Origin: Acidobacteriota bacterium
GTDB lineage: Bacteria > Acidobacteriota > Terriglobia > Terriglobales > Acidobacteriaceae
Direction: 5' to 3'
DNA length: 64,000 nt
Assembly: GCA_018268755.1 (NCBI GenBank)
Contig: JAFDVW010000009.1
Location: forward strand, 124,001 to 188,000
The stretch's first letter is position 1. Each line of letters starts with the position of its first letter. Shown here in pieces: positions 26,640-35,498 of this stretch. The notes beneath the pieces are model-generated. The model saw only the letters and a program-made list of their open reading frames with translations. It was not told the origin of the DNA and did no database searches. The translations under genes were made by a program, and so were the position numbers.

Positions 26640-29600
26640 TTATTTCTCCTCCTCCGGCCGCAACTGGACTGGGCCGGAACCCGCGCTGCCGGACCGCTTC
26701 TTCCCTGCCAACAGCTGCACCACCAACACATAAAACAGCGGAATAAAGAAGATGGCCAGGAAAGTGGCCGTGATCATGCCGCCCAATACGCTGGTGCCAA
26801 TCGCCTTTTGCGCTCCCGCGCCCGCCCCGTGCGCGATGGCGAGAGGTAAGACCCCGATGCCGAAGGCCAGCGAGGTCATCACGATGGGACGCAGGCGGAG
26901 CCTGGCCGCTTCCAGGGTGGCCTCGATCAGCCCCATCCCCTGCTCCACCCGGACCTTGGCGAATTGCACAATCAGGATGGCGTTCTTGGTCGTCAATCCC
27001 AGTACCGTGAGCAACCCGATCTGGAAGTAGACATCGTTGGGCAAGTTGCGAAATGAGGAAGCCATCACCCCGCCGATGACCCCCAGGGGAAGCGCCAACA
27101 TGATGGAGATGGGCACCGTCCAACTCTCGTACAGCGCCGCCAGCACCAGGAAAATCACCAGAATCGAAAAGGAATAGAGCAAGCCGGTCTGGGCTTGCGC
27201 CATGCGCTCCTGATAGGAAAGACCAGTCCATTCGTAGCCGATGCCTTGGGGAAGCTTGGTAATGGCCTCTTCCATCGCCCGCATGGCTTCGCCGGAGCTT
27301 TTTCCCGGGGCCGGCTCGCCCAGGAACTCGAGCGAGGGAAAGCTGTTGTACCGTTCCAGCCGGGGCGAGGAGTAGACCCAGCGTTCCGCCACCAAACTGG
27401 AGACCGGCAAAATCCCGCCTTTGCTATTTCTCACATACAGCCGGTTCAGATCGTCCGGCAGCATACGGTAAGGAGCATCGGCTTGCACATACACCCGTTT
27501 CACCCGGCCACCCTGAATGAAGTCGTTGACGTAAGCACTGCCGAAGGCGGCGGAGATGGTATCGTGCACGGTGGTGATGGGCACGCCCAGCGTGCCGGCC
27601 TTTTCCCAATCCACGTCGGTGCGGTATTCCGGCACGTCATCCAGGCCATTGGGGCGGACCCGCACCAGTCTGGGGTCCTTCATGGCCAGTCCCATCAACT
27701 GGCGGCGGGCCTGCATGAGGGTCTCGTGTCCCAACCCACCACGGTCCTGCAGCATCAGGTCAAAACCGGTGGAAGTTCCCAGCTCCACCACAGCGGGCGG
27801 GGGTGTGGCAAACACCACGGCAGACCTCAATCCGGCGAACTTTCGCATCGCCCTGGCGGCCACCGCTTTCACCCGCAGGTCATCTCGCTGGCGGAGCTCC
27901 CAATCGCGCAGCATCACGAAGGCCATACCCTGGTTCTGGCCGCGCCCGGCAAAACTTGTCCCCGAAATCGTCATGCAGGATTCCACCGCATCCTTTTGCT
28001 CCTCCAGCATGTGGTGGCGTAACTGTTCCAGGACCAAATCGGTCTGCTCCCGGGTCGAGCCCGCGGGCAACTGCACCAGCACCAGCAGCATTCCCTGATC
28101 TTCATCGGGCAAGTAGGCCGTGGGCATGCGCAAGAAGAGAACGCTCAGGGTCGCCACGATCAAGACGAACACCGCCAGGACCGGCCCCTTCGCTTGCAGA
28201 ACTCGTCCCACCACCAGCTGATACTTGTCGCGCAGAAAGAAGAACCAGCGATCGAAGGCCAGAAAGAAGGGACGCAACCAGCGGGCCCCGCTCTCCGCCG
28301 CCTCGTGGCCTTTAGCCACCGGGCGCAGCAAGGAAGCGCACAGCACCGGAGTCAGAATTAAGGCCACCAGCACAGAGAGCAGCATGGAGGCAATCACGGT
28401 GATGGAAAATTGGCGATAGATGACGCCCGTCGAGCCCGGGAAGAAGATCATGGGAGCAAACACCGCCGAAAGCACCAGGGCGATGCCGATCAGCGCCCCG
28501 GTAATTTCTCCCATGGACTTGCGGGTGGCGTCCCGCGGGGCAAGGCCTTCTTCGCTCATCACCCGCTCCACGTTTTCCACCACCACGATGGCGTCGTCCA
28601 CCAAAAGGCCGATGGCCAGCACCATGGCGAACATGGTCAGCATGTTGATGGAAAAGCCAAACAGCGCCAGCACCCCAAAGGTCCCCAAAATCACGATGGG
28701 TACGGCGATGGTTGGCACCAGCGTGGCCCGCATGTTTCCCAGGAAGAGATACATGATGAGGAAGACCAGAAAAATCGCCTCAATCAGGGTCTTCACCACT
28801 TCATGGATGGCGACTTTGACGAATGGCGTGGTGTCGTAGGGATAGGCCACGCGCATGCCGGGGGGGAAATAGTGGGCCAAGTCCTGCATCTTGGACTTCA
28901 CGCCGGCGGCCGTATCCAGGGCATTGGCCCCCGCCTCCTGGCGAATGGCCAGCACCGAGGCCGGCTTGCCGTTAAACAGGGCCCGCATGTCGGAAAACTC
29001 GGTGCCCAGTTCGGTGCGGGCCACGTCGCGCACCCGCACCATGGATCCGTCGGGATTGTTGCGCAGCGGAATGGCGCCAAATTCCTCCGGGGTCTTGAGC
29101 AGAGATTGCACCACGATCGAAGCGTTGAGCCGCTGCCCCTCCACTGCCGGCAATCCGCCGAACTGGCCCGCGGAAACTTCCACGTTGTAAGCCCGGATAG
29201 CGGCGACCACATCGTCGACGGTCATGTTGTATTGGGTAAGCCGGTCCGGTCTCAGCCACACCCGCATGGAATACTGTGAACCGAAAGCTTCCACCTCGCC
29301 CACGCCGGGTACCCGCGCCAGCGATGGCTGTACCTGCGAAATGGCATAGTCACTCAGGTCATTCTGGCCGACTTCCGGGTTATCGCTGATCAGGCTCACC
29401 AGGAGCAGGTAGTTGCGCGTGGACTTGCTGACCGTGATGCCCTGCCGCTGCACCACTTCCGGCAACATGGGCAAGGCCAGCTGCAGTTTGTTCTGCACTT
29501 TGGCCCACGCCAGATCAGGATCGGTGCCCGGAGAAAAGGTCAGCGTGATCTGTCCCAGCCCGGAGGAATCGCTGGTGGCCGACATGTACAACATCTTGTC

Positions 29601-29819
29601 CAGTCCGGTCATCTTCTGTTCAATAATCTGGACGACGCTGTCCTCCACCGTTTTCGCCGAGGCCCCTGGATAGGTCGCGGTGATAGCAATGGATGGGGGC
29701 GCGATAGGGGGATATTGCGAGATGGGCAGTGTCTCGATGGCCAACACGCCCCCCAGCATCATGGCGATGGCAATGACCCAGGCGAACACCGGACGTTCGA
29801 GGAAGAAGTTGGACAACAT
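26640..29819 (-). CDS. RND multidrug efflux transporter, AcrB/MexB (HAE1) family
   Basis: Inner-membrane proton/drug antiporter, 1059 residues, matching HAE1 length. It starts MLSNFFLERPVFAWVIAIAM, the canonical AcrB N-terminus. Twelve membrane helices are expected, with two large periplasmic loops. TM4 carries the paired aspartates in LLVDDAIVVVENVERVM that relay protons, and the second half shows GLTTKNAILIVQFAK. The start overlaps the acrA stop by one base (TAATG), implying translational coupling. The C-terminal tail is charged. Substrates cannot be predicted beyond hydrophobic or amphiphilic compounds. Confidence 0.95.
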   Translation of the reverse strand: MLSNFFLERPVFAWVIAIAMMLGGVLAIETLPISQYPPIAPPSIAITATYPGASAKTVEDSVVQIIEQKMTGLDKMLYMSATSDSSGLGQITLTFSPGTDPDLAWAKVQNKLQLALPMLPEVVQRQGITVSKSTRNYLLLVSLISDNPEVGQNDLSDYAISQVQPSLARVPGVGEVEAFGSQYSMRVWLRPDRLTQYNMTVDDVVAAIRAYNVEVSAGQFGGLPAVEGQRLNASIVVQSLLKTPEEFGAIPLRNNPDGSMVRVRDVARTELGTEFSDMRALFNGKPASVLAIRQEAGANALDTAAGVKSKMQDLAHYFPPGMRVAYPYDTTPFVKVAIHEVVKTLIEAIFLVFLIMYLFLGNMRATLVPTIAVPIVILGTFGVLALFGFSINMLTMFAMVLAIGLLVDDAIVVVENVERVMSEEGLAPRDATRKSMGEITGALIGIALVLSAVFAPMIFFPGSTGVIYRQFSITVIASMLLSVLVALILTPVLCASLLRPVAKGHEAAESGARWLRPFFLAFDRWFFFLRDKYQLVVGRVLQAKGPVLAVFVLIVATLSVLFLRMPTAYLPDEDQGMLLVLVQLPAGSTREQTDLVLEQLRHHMLEEQKDAVESCMTISGTSFAGRGQNQGMAFVMLRDWELRQRDDLRVKAVAARAMRKFAGLRSAVVFATPPPAVVELGTSTGFDLMLQDRGGLGHETLMQARRQLMGLAMKDPRLVRVRPNGLDDVPEYRTDVDWEKAGTLGVPITTVHDTISAAFGSAYVNDFIQGGRVKRVYVQADAPYRMLPDDLNRLYVRNSKGGILPVSSLVAERWVYSSPRLERYNSFPSLEFLGEPAPGKSSGEAMRAMEEAITKLPQGIGYEWTGLSYQERMAQAQTGLLYSFSILVIFLVLAALYESWTVPISIMLALPLGVIGGVMASSFRNLPNDVYFQIGLLTVLGLTTKNAILIVQFAKVRVEQGMGLIEATLEAARLRLRPIVMTSLAFGIGVLPLAIAHGAGAGAQKAIGTSVLGGMITATFLAIFFIPLFYVLVVQLLAGKKRSGSAGSGPVQLRPEEEK

Positions 29820-31111
29820 TATCGGGCTCCTCCCGAGTTGGAGCGCGGGCTGCTTGCGCCGAACTCCACCGCATGCACCTGGTCGCCGGGACGCACTCGC
29901 TGCAGTCCTTCTACGATCACGCGATCGCCGGCGTCGAGCCCTTTTGCCACCAGCCATTTGTCGCCGATGGCGCGGTCGAGCTCCAGCACCCGCTGCTCAA
30001 CTCTTTCGTCTTTGCCGACGACCCAGGCAATTGGAAGTCCCTTGGTGTCCCGGGTAACGCCTTGCTGAGGGACCAGAAGCGCATGTTCGCTGACGCCTTC
30101 TTCGACCACGGCCCGCACAAACATGCCTGGGAGCAGGACCTGGCGGGGATTGGCAAACACCAGACGGAGCGTGACCGACCCCGTGCTGGGATCGACCGTG
30201 ACGTCGCGGAACTGCAAGGTGCCCGCGAGGGGGTAGGTCTCGCCATTCTCCAGGACCAGCTTCACTTTGTTCTGCAGGGCGCCCGCCGGGGTGAGGCGGC
30301 CGCTCTCCAGGCGCTGGCGCAGACGCAGCAACTCCGCGCTGGCCTGGGTCACGTCCACATAAATGGGATCGAGCTGCTGCACCACGGTCAGCGCGGTGGG
30401 TTGGTAGGCCGTGGCCATGGCGCCGACCGTGACATTAGAAATGCCAATGCGCCCGGAGATGGGAGACTGGATCGGGGTATACCCCAGATTGATGCGCGCA
30501 CTCTCCACTCCCGCTTTGCTCACGGCCACCGCGGCCTGGCGCGCTTCGATCATGGCCTCCGCCTGCTTGAGGGCGGCGCTGGCATCGTCGTAGTCCTGCT
30601 GTCCCACGGCGTGGATCGCGGCCAGTCCCTGCAGACGCTGGGCCCGCAACCGGATCGCGGGAAGGTTGGCGTTGGCCGTGGCCAAGTCGGCCTGAGCAGT
30701 CGCCAGAGCGGCCTGGGCCTGCTCATAGGCGGCTTGATAGGGCGCCGGATCAATCTGGTAGAGCAGGTCGCCGGCCTTGACGTTCGAGCCTTCGCGAAAC
30801 AATCGCTTTTGGATAATGCCGTTGACCTGAGGACGAATTTCCGCCACCAGAAAAGCGTTGGTGCGGCCCGGCAGCTCGGTCGTCAGGACTGCCGCCTGAG
30901 GATGAATGGTGACCATAGCGACCTCGGCCGGGGCGGGCGCCGGGGCGTTCGCCTTGGTCTTGCATCCCGCCAACAGCCAGAGCAAAAGAAGGATTGCGGC
31001 CAGCAGCGCCGCCGCACAAGCACCGGACCGCCGGCTTCTATCTGGCTGGCGGCCTTGCAGTGCCGCCCGGCAAAAGCGCCCTGGGGCATCGTGATCACGG
31101 ATGGTCAACAT
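29819..31111 (-). CDS. RND periplasmic adaptor, AcrA/MexA family lipoprotein
   Basis: Links AcrB to the outer-membrane duct. The 430-residue protein has an unusually long, arginine-rich N-terminal region (about 30 residues) before the hydrophobic stretch AALLAAILLLLWLLAGC, whose lipobox suggests lipidation. Then come the biotinyl-lipoyl half motifs (ELPGRTNAFLVAEIRPQVNG; INLGYTPIQSPISGRIG), the helical hairpin rich in Ala/Gln, and the beta-barrel (DPSTGSVTLRLVFANP). I chose the ATG at 31111 with GGGAGC upstream. It starts 14 bases after the sigma-like gene, so both share a transcript. Confidence 0.92.
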   Translation of the reverse strand: MLTIRDHDAPGRFCRAALQGRQPDRSRRSGACAAALLAAILLLLWLLAGCKTKANAPAPAPAEVAMVTIHPQAAVLTTELPGRTNAFLVAEIRPQVNGIIQKRLFREGSNVKAGDLLYQIDPAPYQAAYEQAQAALATAQADLATANANLPAIRLRAQRLQGLAAIHAVGQQDYDDASAALKQAEAMIEARQAAVAVSKAGVESARINLGYTPIQSPISGRIGISNVTVGAMATAYQPTALTVVQQLDPIYVDVTQASAELLRLRQRLESGRLTPAGALQNKVKLVLENGETYPLAGTLQFRDVTVDPSTGSVTLRLVFANPRQVLLPGMFVRAVVEEGVSEHALLVPQQGVTRDTKGLPIAWVVGKDERVEQRVLELDRAIGDKWLVAKGLDAGDRVIVEGLQRVRPGDQVHAVEFGASSPRSNSGGAR

Positions 31112-31124
31112 GCAATTTGCTCCC

Positions 31125-31730
31125 TTACTTCGGTCTTTTTGCCGGCTCCTTCTCCCCTGAGGAATTCCGGCTGCTGGAGGGCCGCGCCGGCACACTGTGC
31201 AGCCAGCACAGGGCGCGATCCTGGGCCGCCAGCACTGCCGACCGAGAGACATTCAGGCGCAGCACGCAATCCTGGATCGACGCGCGGATGGCCACGCGCA
31301 GCACCAGCACCGCCCGGCTCAAGGCATCGAGTTCGCCCAGAATCTCGTCCGGATCCACCTGCAAAATTGTGTGTAGGGCCTCGGCGCGCCCCTGATCGTC
31401 GTCATCCGCCAAGCCAGGATGATCTGCCCAGCGCTGGGCTTGGCTTGTCACCTGGCAGTGGCGGATGGTTTCCGCCGAGCGCGAGATCGCGCAGGTAATG
31501 GTCGCGGCCTTGGCCCACTCCACCAGCCAGTCCTGAAAAGGATGGCTGGCGGCCACGGTCTGGTCACAGGCATCGGCGATGCATTGCCCGGCCGCCGCCG
31601 GCTCGCCCGTAATCAGGAGAGCCAGGCGGGCCAGCATCGGTCTTTCGCGGGAGAAACACGCCACAATCTCTGCCGCCGACGCACGCTTTCGATCACTCTC
31701 GGCATTGATGTTGGAAAAAAACCAGGACAT
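31125..31730 (-). CDS. degenerate sigma-70-like protein
   Basis: A 201-residue protein whose C-terminal part (DALSRAVLVLRVAIRASIQD, then VLRLNVSRSAVLAAQDRALCWL) resembles region 4 of ECF sigma factors: 'L....R.V..LR.....s...cA..L..s...V......RA...L'. The N-terminal part (ACFSRERPMLARLALLITGE, then CIADACDQTV) resembles a shrunken region 2 without the usual DNA-melting residues. It could be an ECF-like regulator or a non-DNA-binding relic. I used the ATG at 31730 (AAGGGTG upstream); a GTG at 31736 is also possible. It lies between a STAS-domain gene and acrA, consistent with a partner-switch control of the pump, which is inference. Confidence 0.5.
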   Translation of the reverse strand: MSWFFSNINAESDRKRASAAEIVACFSRERPMLARLALLITGEPAAAGQCIADACDQTVAASHPFQDWLVEWAKAATITCAISRSAETIRHCQVTSQAQRWADHPGLADDDDQGRAEALHTILQVDPDEILGELDALSRAVLVLRVAIRASIQDCVLRLNVSRSAVLAAQDRALCWLHSVPARPSSSRNSSGEKEPAKRPK

Positions 31731-31763
31731 ATTCACCCTTTGCCGCCGTTTCCGGGCACGCCT

Positions 31764-32096
31764 TCAACTTTTCCGGCCATGCTTTCCGTCGACCCTCAGA
31801 CCAGACTTTTGCCTGCCGGGGGATGTTTGCAGGAGAGGCAACCGCAGACGAACGCAGAGTTCCGCGGCGTACAGCGCCTTCGCGATGAACCTGGCGCCGA
31901 CGCTCTGCAGCCAGTGCAACACCTGTTCGCCCACTGGGTCGACATAGGTCACCTCGGTCAGATCCACGAGCAATCCCTGAGGGACTGATTCTCTGGTGAC
32001 CAGGCTTCGCGCCTGCTCGGCCCATTCGCCCACCAGCCGGCCTTCCATCTTCAATGTGGGACCTTCGTCACCTGAGTGAATCTCGGCGCGAAACAT
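31764..32096 (-). CDS. STAS-domain protein (anti-sigma-antagonist-like)
   Basis: A 110-residue single-domain protein with the STAS pattern: GPTLKMEGRLVGEWAEQARS, then LLVDLTEVTYVDPVGEQVLH. In SpoIIAA-type antagonists the position after 'vD.sGv' is a phosphorylatable Ser; here the loop is YVDPVGEQVL, with Pro-Val-Gly and no Ser or Thr, so control by phosphorylation at the usual site seems unlikely. It is the first gene of the pump operon and lies 34 bases upstream of the sigma-like gene. No anti-sigma kinase lies nearby. Confidence 0.7.
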   Translation of the reverse strand: MFRAEIHSGDEGPTLKMEGRLVGEWAEQARSLVTRESVPQGLLVDLTEVTYVDPVGEQVLHWLQSVGARFIAKALYAAELCVRLRLPLLQTSPGRQKSGLRVDGKHGRKS

Positions 32097-32219
32097 GGCA
32101 TTTTCATCCGTCCGCGGATTCTCCTGGATTCACATGATGGGGCGCACCTGACCTGCCAACTGGGCAAGCGCTAACTTACTGATTTGTCACTCGATTGGAA
32201 TGGTGCAGATGTCGCGGCC

Positions 32220-32252
32220 TGCCCGTATGTGGGCACTGCCCGCATGTGGGCA
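32220..32252. promoter_or_regulatory. two tandem palindromic sites (TGCCC-N6-GGGCA)
   Basis: TGCCCGTATGTGGGCA (32220-32235) and TGCCCGCATGTGGGCA (32237-32252) are near-identical palindromes one base apart. A related TGCCAACTGGGCA lies at about 32154-32166. They sit in the 283-base region between the minus-strand acrAB-type operon and the plus-strand copper operon, where a repressor or activator dimer pair could control either. Confidence 0.6.
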
Positions 32253-32326
32253 GGGCGGAACTTCGTTGGAGGCGGGCTCTCCATGGGAGGACAGCAATAC
32301 CGTGTGTGCGCGCACCAGTATCTTAG

Positions 32327-32342
32327 TGTGATTGCGATCACA
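32327..32342. promoter_or_regulatory. Crp/Fnr-family palindromic binding site
   Basis: TGTGATTGCGATCACA matches TGTGA-N6-TCACA perfectly. It lies 38 bases upstream of the first gene of the copper-efflux operon (ATG 32380) and about 230 bases upstream of the STAS gene. With the tandem palindromes it makes this intergenic region the densest regulatory stretch in the window. Confidence 0.6.
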
Positions 32343-32379
32343 GCAGTGACTCAGGGGCCCAATTAGGCTAGAGCAGCAA

Positions 32380-32763
32380 ATGAGTTGGCGCTGCAAAGTC
32401 GTAGTCCTGGTCTTACTGGCTGCCTTAGTGGCCAAACCGGCGCGGGCCTTGGTGGGCTGCATGAGCGGCATGGGGACATCCATGGACTGCCCACCCCACT
32501 GCCAGACGATGAGTCATTGTGCTCCGAAGCTGTCCTTGCAGGCGGCAACTGAAAACCAGTCTTGCTGCCGGATCTCGGCCATGGATCCGCAACCTTATGT
32601 GTTGCCCGCAACCACCGAAACCAGCATTGCCGTCGTGATTGCGGCATTTCCTCTTGTGCCCTCCCCGGACATTTCATACCCCGCCGCGATCGCTTTATTC
32701 CCACGGACCACGACCGTTCCGGATGAGGGCGTCCAGGCCCTCCTGTGCACTTTTTTGATCTGA
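32380..32763 (+). CDS. secreted small protein with Cys/Met/His motifs, possible metal binder
   Basis: A 127-residue protein with a signal peptide (MSWRCKVVVLVLLAALVAKP, then ARALVG). Right after it comes the cluster CMSGMGTSMDCPPHC, then QTMSHCAPK and QSCCRISAM, rich in Cys, Met and His, the usual copper-binding side chains. The C-terminal half is hydrophobic and Pro/Thr-rich with no motif. It begins the operon of cusC-cusB-NosL-like-cusA, so a periplasmic copper role is plausible, but no family is recognised. No ribosome-binding site is obvious. Confidence 0.5.
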   Translation: MSWRCKVVVLVLLAALVAKPARALVGCMSGMGTSMDCPPHCQTMSHCAPKLSLQAATENQSCCRISAMDPQPYVLPATTETSIAVVIAAFPLVPSPDISYPAAIALFPRTTTVPDEGVQALLCTFLI

Positions 32764-32877
32764 TTCTTCCTCCCACATTCAGGCTTTTCCTAGGCGGGAG
32801 CCCTGTACAGGGCAGCCTGTCTTGCCCGCCGGATGAGTTCCGGCTTAAGCCCATCCACCGCAGTCATGGGAGAAAGA

Positions 32878-34215
32878 ATGCGGACCATACTTTTTCTGCT
32901 GGCACTCATTTCCATAGGGCCGGGAGCCGGCTACGGCCAGGACCCTAGCGCACAAGGGAGCGTGAGACCGCATCGCATTGCGACTGCCGTTCCCACATCA
33001 TCTTCCCCCAGTCTGGCGGACCTGGTGCGGGAAGCCCTGCAAAACAACCCCGCCGTCCTCAGCGCCCGGCACACGGTGGAGGCGCAGCGGCGGCGCGTGC
33101 CGCAAGCCAGGGCTTTGCCCGACCCCAGCGTCGGTGTGGGCTGGATGGGAAGCATCCGGCCGTTTTCCGTGCAGGACGATGATCCTTCGAGCTATCGCAG
33201 CATCAGCGCCATGCAGACGCTGCCTTATCCCGGCAAGCGCAAATTGCGCGGAGAAATTGCATCGAAAGAAGCCGATGCGGTGGAAAACGACTACGATGCC
33301 ATTCGCCGGCGCGTGGCAGAGGACGTCAAGTCCGCCTATTACGAATACTGGTACTACGACAAAGCCCTGCAAACCACGCAGAAGAACAAGGACCTCCTCA
33401 CCCAGCTCTCGCAGATCGCAGAAGCGCGGTACCGCGTCGGCAAAGTGCCGCAGCAGGACGTCCTGCGCTCCCAGGTCGAGATTTCGCTGTTGCTGCAGCG
33501 GCTCACCGTACTCGAACAACAGCGCGCGACTTCGCAGGCGCGGCTGAATATGCTGTTGGCCCACGCCCCCGAGTCGCCGCTTCCATCGGCGGAGGACCTG
33601 CAACCGACTCCCTTGCAGCATTCGATAGAAGACCTCTATCGTCTGGCGCAACAAAGCGATCCGGGCTTGCAGCGCGAACAGAAAATGATCGCGCGCAATC
33701 AGCTTGCCGTCGATCTCGCGCGGCGCGACTACTATCCCGACCTGAGTGTCGGCTATATGTACCAGCAGCGTCCGCACATGCCGGATATGCACGGCATGAC
33801 CTTCACGGTGAACATCCCCGTCTTCTACAAGGACAGGCAACGCGAGGAAGTCCGGCAAGCCACGGAGGAGCGCATCGCGGCGGAGCGCAGCCGCGACAAC
33901 CGCCAGAATGAGCTGGCCTTTGAGCTGAAGCAGCAATACCTGGCGGCGAAGGCCTCGGAAGACTTGCTCAATTTGTTTTCTCAGGGCGTGATTCCCCAGT
34001 CATCGCTGGCCCTCGAATCTTCCATGTCCGCCTACCAGGTGGGCACGGCGGATTTCCTGACTGTGCTGGGCAACTTCTCAACTGTCCTGAACTACGAGGT
34101 CGACTATTACCGCGAGCTGGCAAACTACCAGACGGCCCTAGCTCGCATGGAAAGCATGGCTGGCGTGGACCTCACGTCCGCACCGCCTGCACTGCAAGCA
34201 GCGGGAGGAGAGTAG
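32878..34215 (+). CDS. cusC: outer-membrane factor of a copper/silver-type RND pump
   Basis: A TolC-family protein of 445 residues with a signal peptide (MRTILFLLALISIGPGAGYG). Two OEP repeats are visible: LVREALQNNPAVLSARHTVE, then QARALPDPSVGVGWMGSIRP and, in the second half, LYRLAQQSDPGLQREQKMIA, then LARRDYYPDLSVGYMYQQRP. It lacks a lipobox, unlike E. coli CusC. I chose the ATG at 32878 because GGGAGAAAG precedes it and the signal peptide begins there. cusB follows after 3 bases. The symbol reflects locus context rather than close identity. Confidence 0.85.
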   Translation: MRTILFLLALISIGPGAGYGQDPSAQGSVRPHRIATAVPTSSSPSLADLVREALQNNPAVLSARHTVEAQRRRVPQARALPDPSVGVGWMGSIRPFSVQDDDPSSYRSISAMQTLPYPGKRKLRGEIASKEADAVENDYDAIRRRVAEDVKSAYYEYWYYDKALQTTQKNKDLLTQLSQIAEARYRVGKVPQQDVLRSQVEISLLLQRLTVLEQQRATSQARLNMLLAHAPESPLPSAEDLQPTPLQHSIEDLYRLAQQSDPGLQREQKMIARNQLAVDLARRDYYPDLSVGYMYQQRPHMPDMHGMTFTVNIPVFYKDRQREEVRQATEERIAAERSRDNRQNELAFELKQQYLAAKASEDLLNLFSQGVIPQSSLALESSMSAYQVGTADFLTVLGNFSTVLNYEVDYYRELANYQTALARMESMAGVDLTSAPPALQAAGGE

Positions 34216-34218
34216 GTC

Positions 34219-35487
34219 ATGTTTCGCAAAATCTTCAGACTTCTGGCCCTGGCTGTGCTCGTGGCCCTGGTAGCGAACTTCAGCGGAAGGGTCACCGCCT
34301 TCTTCCAGAGCAAGACGGGTTCTCCGCCCCGGCGCGAGGAGACCGCGGCCCAGCGTAAGGTCCTCTACTGGTACGACCCCATGCACTCCTCATATAAATC
34401 CGACAAGCCGGGCGTCGCACCCGATTGCGGCATGCAACTGGTACCGCAATATGCGGAAGAGGAATCCGCACCCACCAATGCCGGGAGCATCCGCGTCACC
34501 GCAGAGAAGCAACAGCTAATTGGCGTGCAAACTGAAACCGTCGCACGGGAGGAACTGATTCGCACCGTGCGCACCACGGGCCAGGTCACCAGCGACGAAA
34601 CCCGGCTGGCGCATGTCCATGTCAAGGTCAACGGCTTCATCGACAAAGTCTACGTGGACTACGTGGGCCAACTGGTGCGGAAAGGCCAGCCACTGTTCAC
34701 CCTCTACAGTCCGGATCTGGTGGCCACGCAGGAGGAGTACCTCATCGCCAAGCGCGGCGCGAAAGAGCTGGGCAGCTCGCAGTTCGCCGAAATTTCCCAG
34801 GGATCGCAATCACTGCTTCGTTCCGCCCGCGAGCGTCTCAAGCTATGGGACATAAGCGACGCGCAGATCCGCAAACTCGATGAAACCGGCGAAGTGACCC
34901 GGACCCTGACCTTCTACTCCCCGGTCACCGGATTTGTCACCGACCGCAAAGTGTATCCACAGACCGCGGTCACCCCCGATATGGACCTGTACCTCATCAG
35001 TGATCTTTCCAATATCTGGGTAAATGCCGATGTTTATGAATACGAGGTCCCCTTCGTGAAGGTGGGGCAGACGGCGGAAATGCAGCTGAGCTATTACGCC
35101 GGCAAGACCTACACGGGAAAAATCACTTACATCTATCCCGCCGTCGATCCGGTGTCGCGCACGGTGAAGGTGAGGATCGAATTGCGCAACCCGCACTTTG
35201 ATCTGAAGCCGCAGATGTTTGCCGATGTGGCGCTCAAGATCAATTACGGCAGGCAGATTGTCGTCCCGCAGGAAGCCGTCATGGATTCCGGTGAAAGACA
35301 ATACGTGTTCCTCGCCAAAGGAGAAGGGACGTTTGAACCTCGCGTCATCCGCGCCGGTGCGCGGCTGGACGGTAAAGTCGTGGTGCTCGAGGGACTCAGC
35401 GGCGGGGAAACCATTGTGACATCGGGCAATTTCCTGATTGATTCTGAGAGCCGCATGAAAAGCGCGATGAGCGGGATGCAGCACTAA
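34219..35487 (+). CDS. cusB: RND adaptor of a copper/silver-type pump with heavy-metal-binding domain
   Basis: A 422-residue periplasmic adaptor. After a membrane anchor (KIFRLLALAVLVALVANFSG) it has a short heavy-metal-binding domain, YWYDPMHSSYKSDKPG, then APDCGMQLVPQY (about residues 52-80), found in many CusB-type adaptors. The rest is the adaptor proper: lipoyl/barrel-sandwich (HVHVKVNGFIDKVYVDYVGQ), hairpin, beta-barrel (VNADVYEYEVPFVKVGQ; TYIYPAVDPVSRTVKVRIEL) and membrane-proximal domain (VPQEAVMDSGERQYVFLAKG). It lies between cusC and a NosL-like gene with gaps of 3 and 11 bases. Confidence 0.92.
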   Translation: MFRKIFRLLALAVLVALVANFSGRVTAFFQSKTGSPPRREETAAQRKVLYWYDPMHSSYKSDKPGVAPDCGMQLVPQYAEEESAPTNAGSIRVTAEKQQLIGVQTETVAREELIRTVRTTGQVTSDETRLAHVHVKVNGFIDKVYVDYVGQLVRKGQPLFTLYSPDLVATQEEYLIAKRGAKELGSSQFAEISQGSQSLLRSARERLKLWDISDAQIRKLDETGEVTRTLTFYSPVTGFVTDRKVYPQTAVTPDMDLYLISDLSNIWVNADVYEYEVPFVKVGQTAEMQLSYYAGKTYTGKITYIYPAVDPVSRTVKVRIELRNPHFDLKPQMFADVALKINYGRQIVVPQEAVMDSGERQYVFLAKGEGTFEPRVIRAGARLDGKVVVLEGLSGGETIVTSGNFLIDSESRMKSAMSGMQH

Positions 35488-35498
35488 GGAGGCGACTT

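Noticed and set aside
29873..31498. A 541-codon open frame antisense to the acrA-type and sigma-like genes
   Set aside because: It crosses a gene boundary on the other strand and shows no protein-like features.
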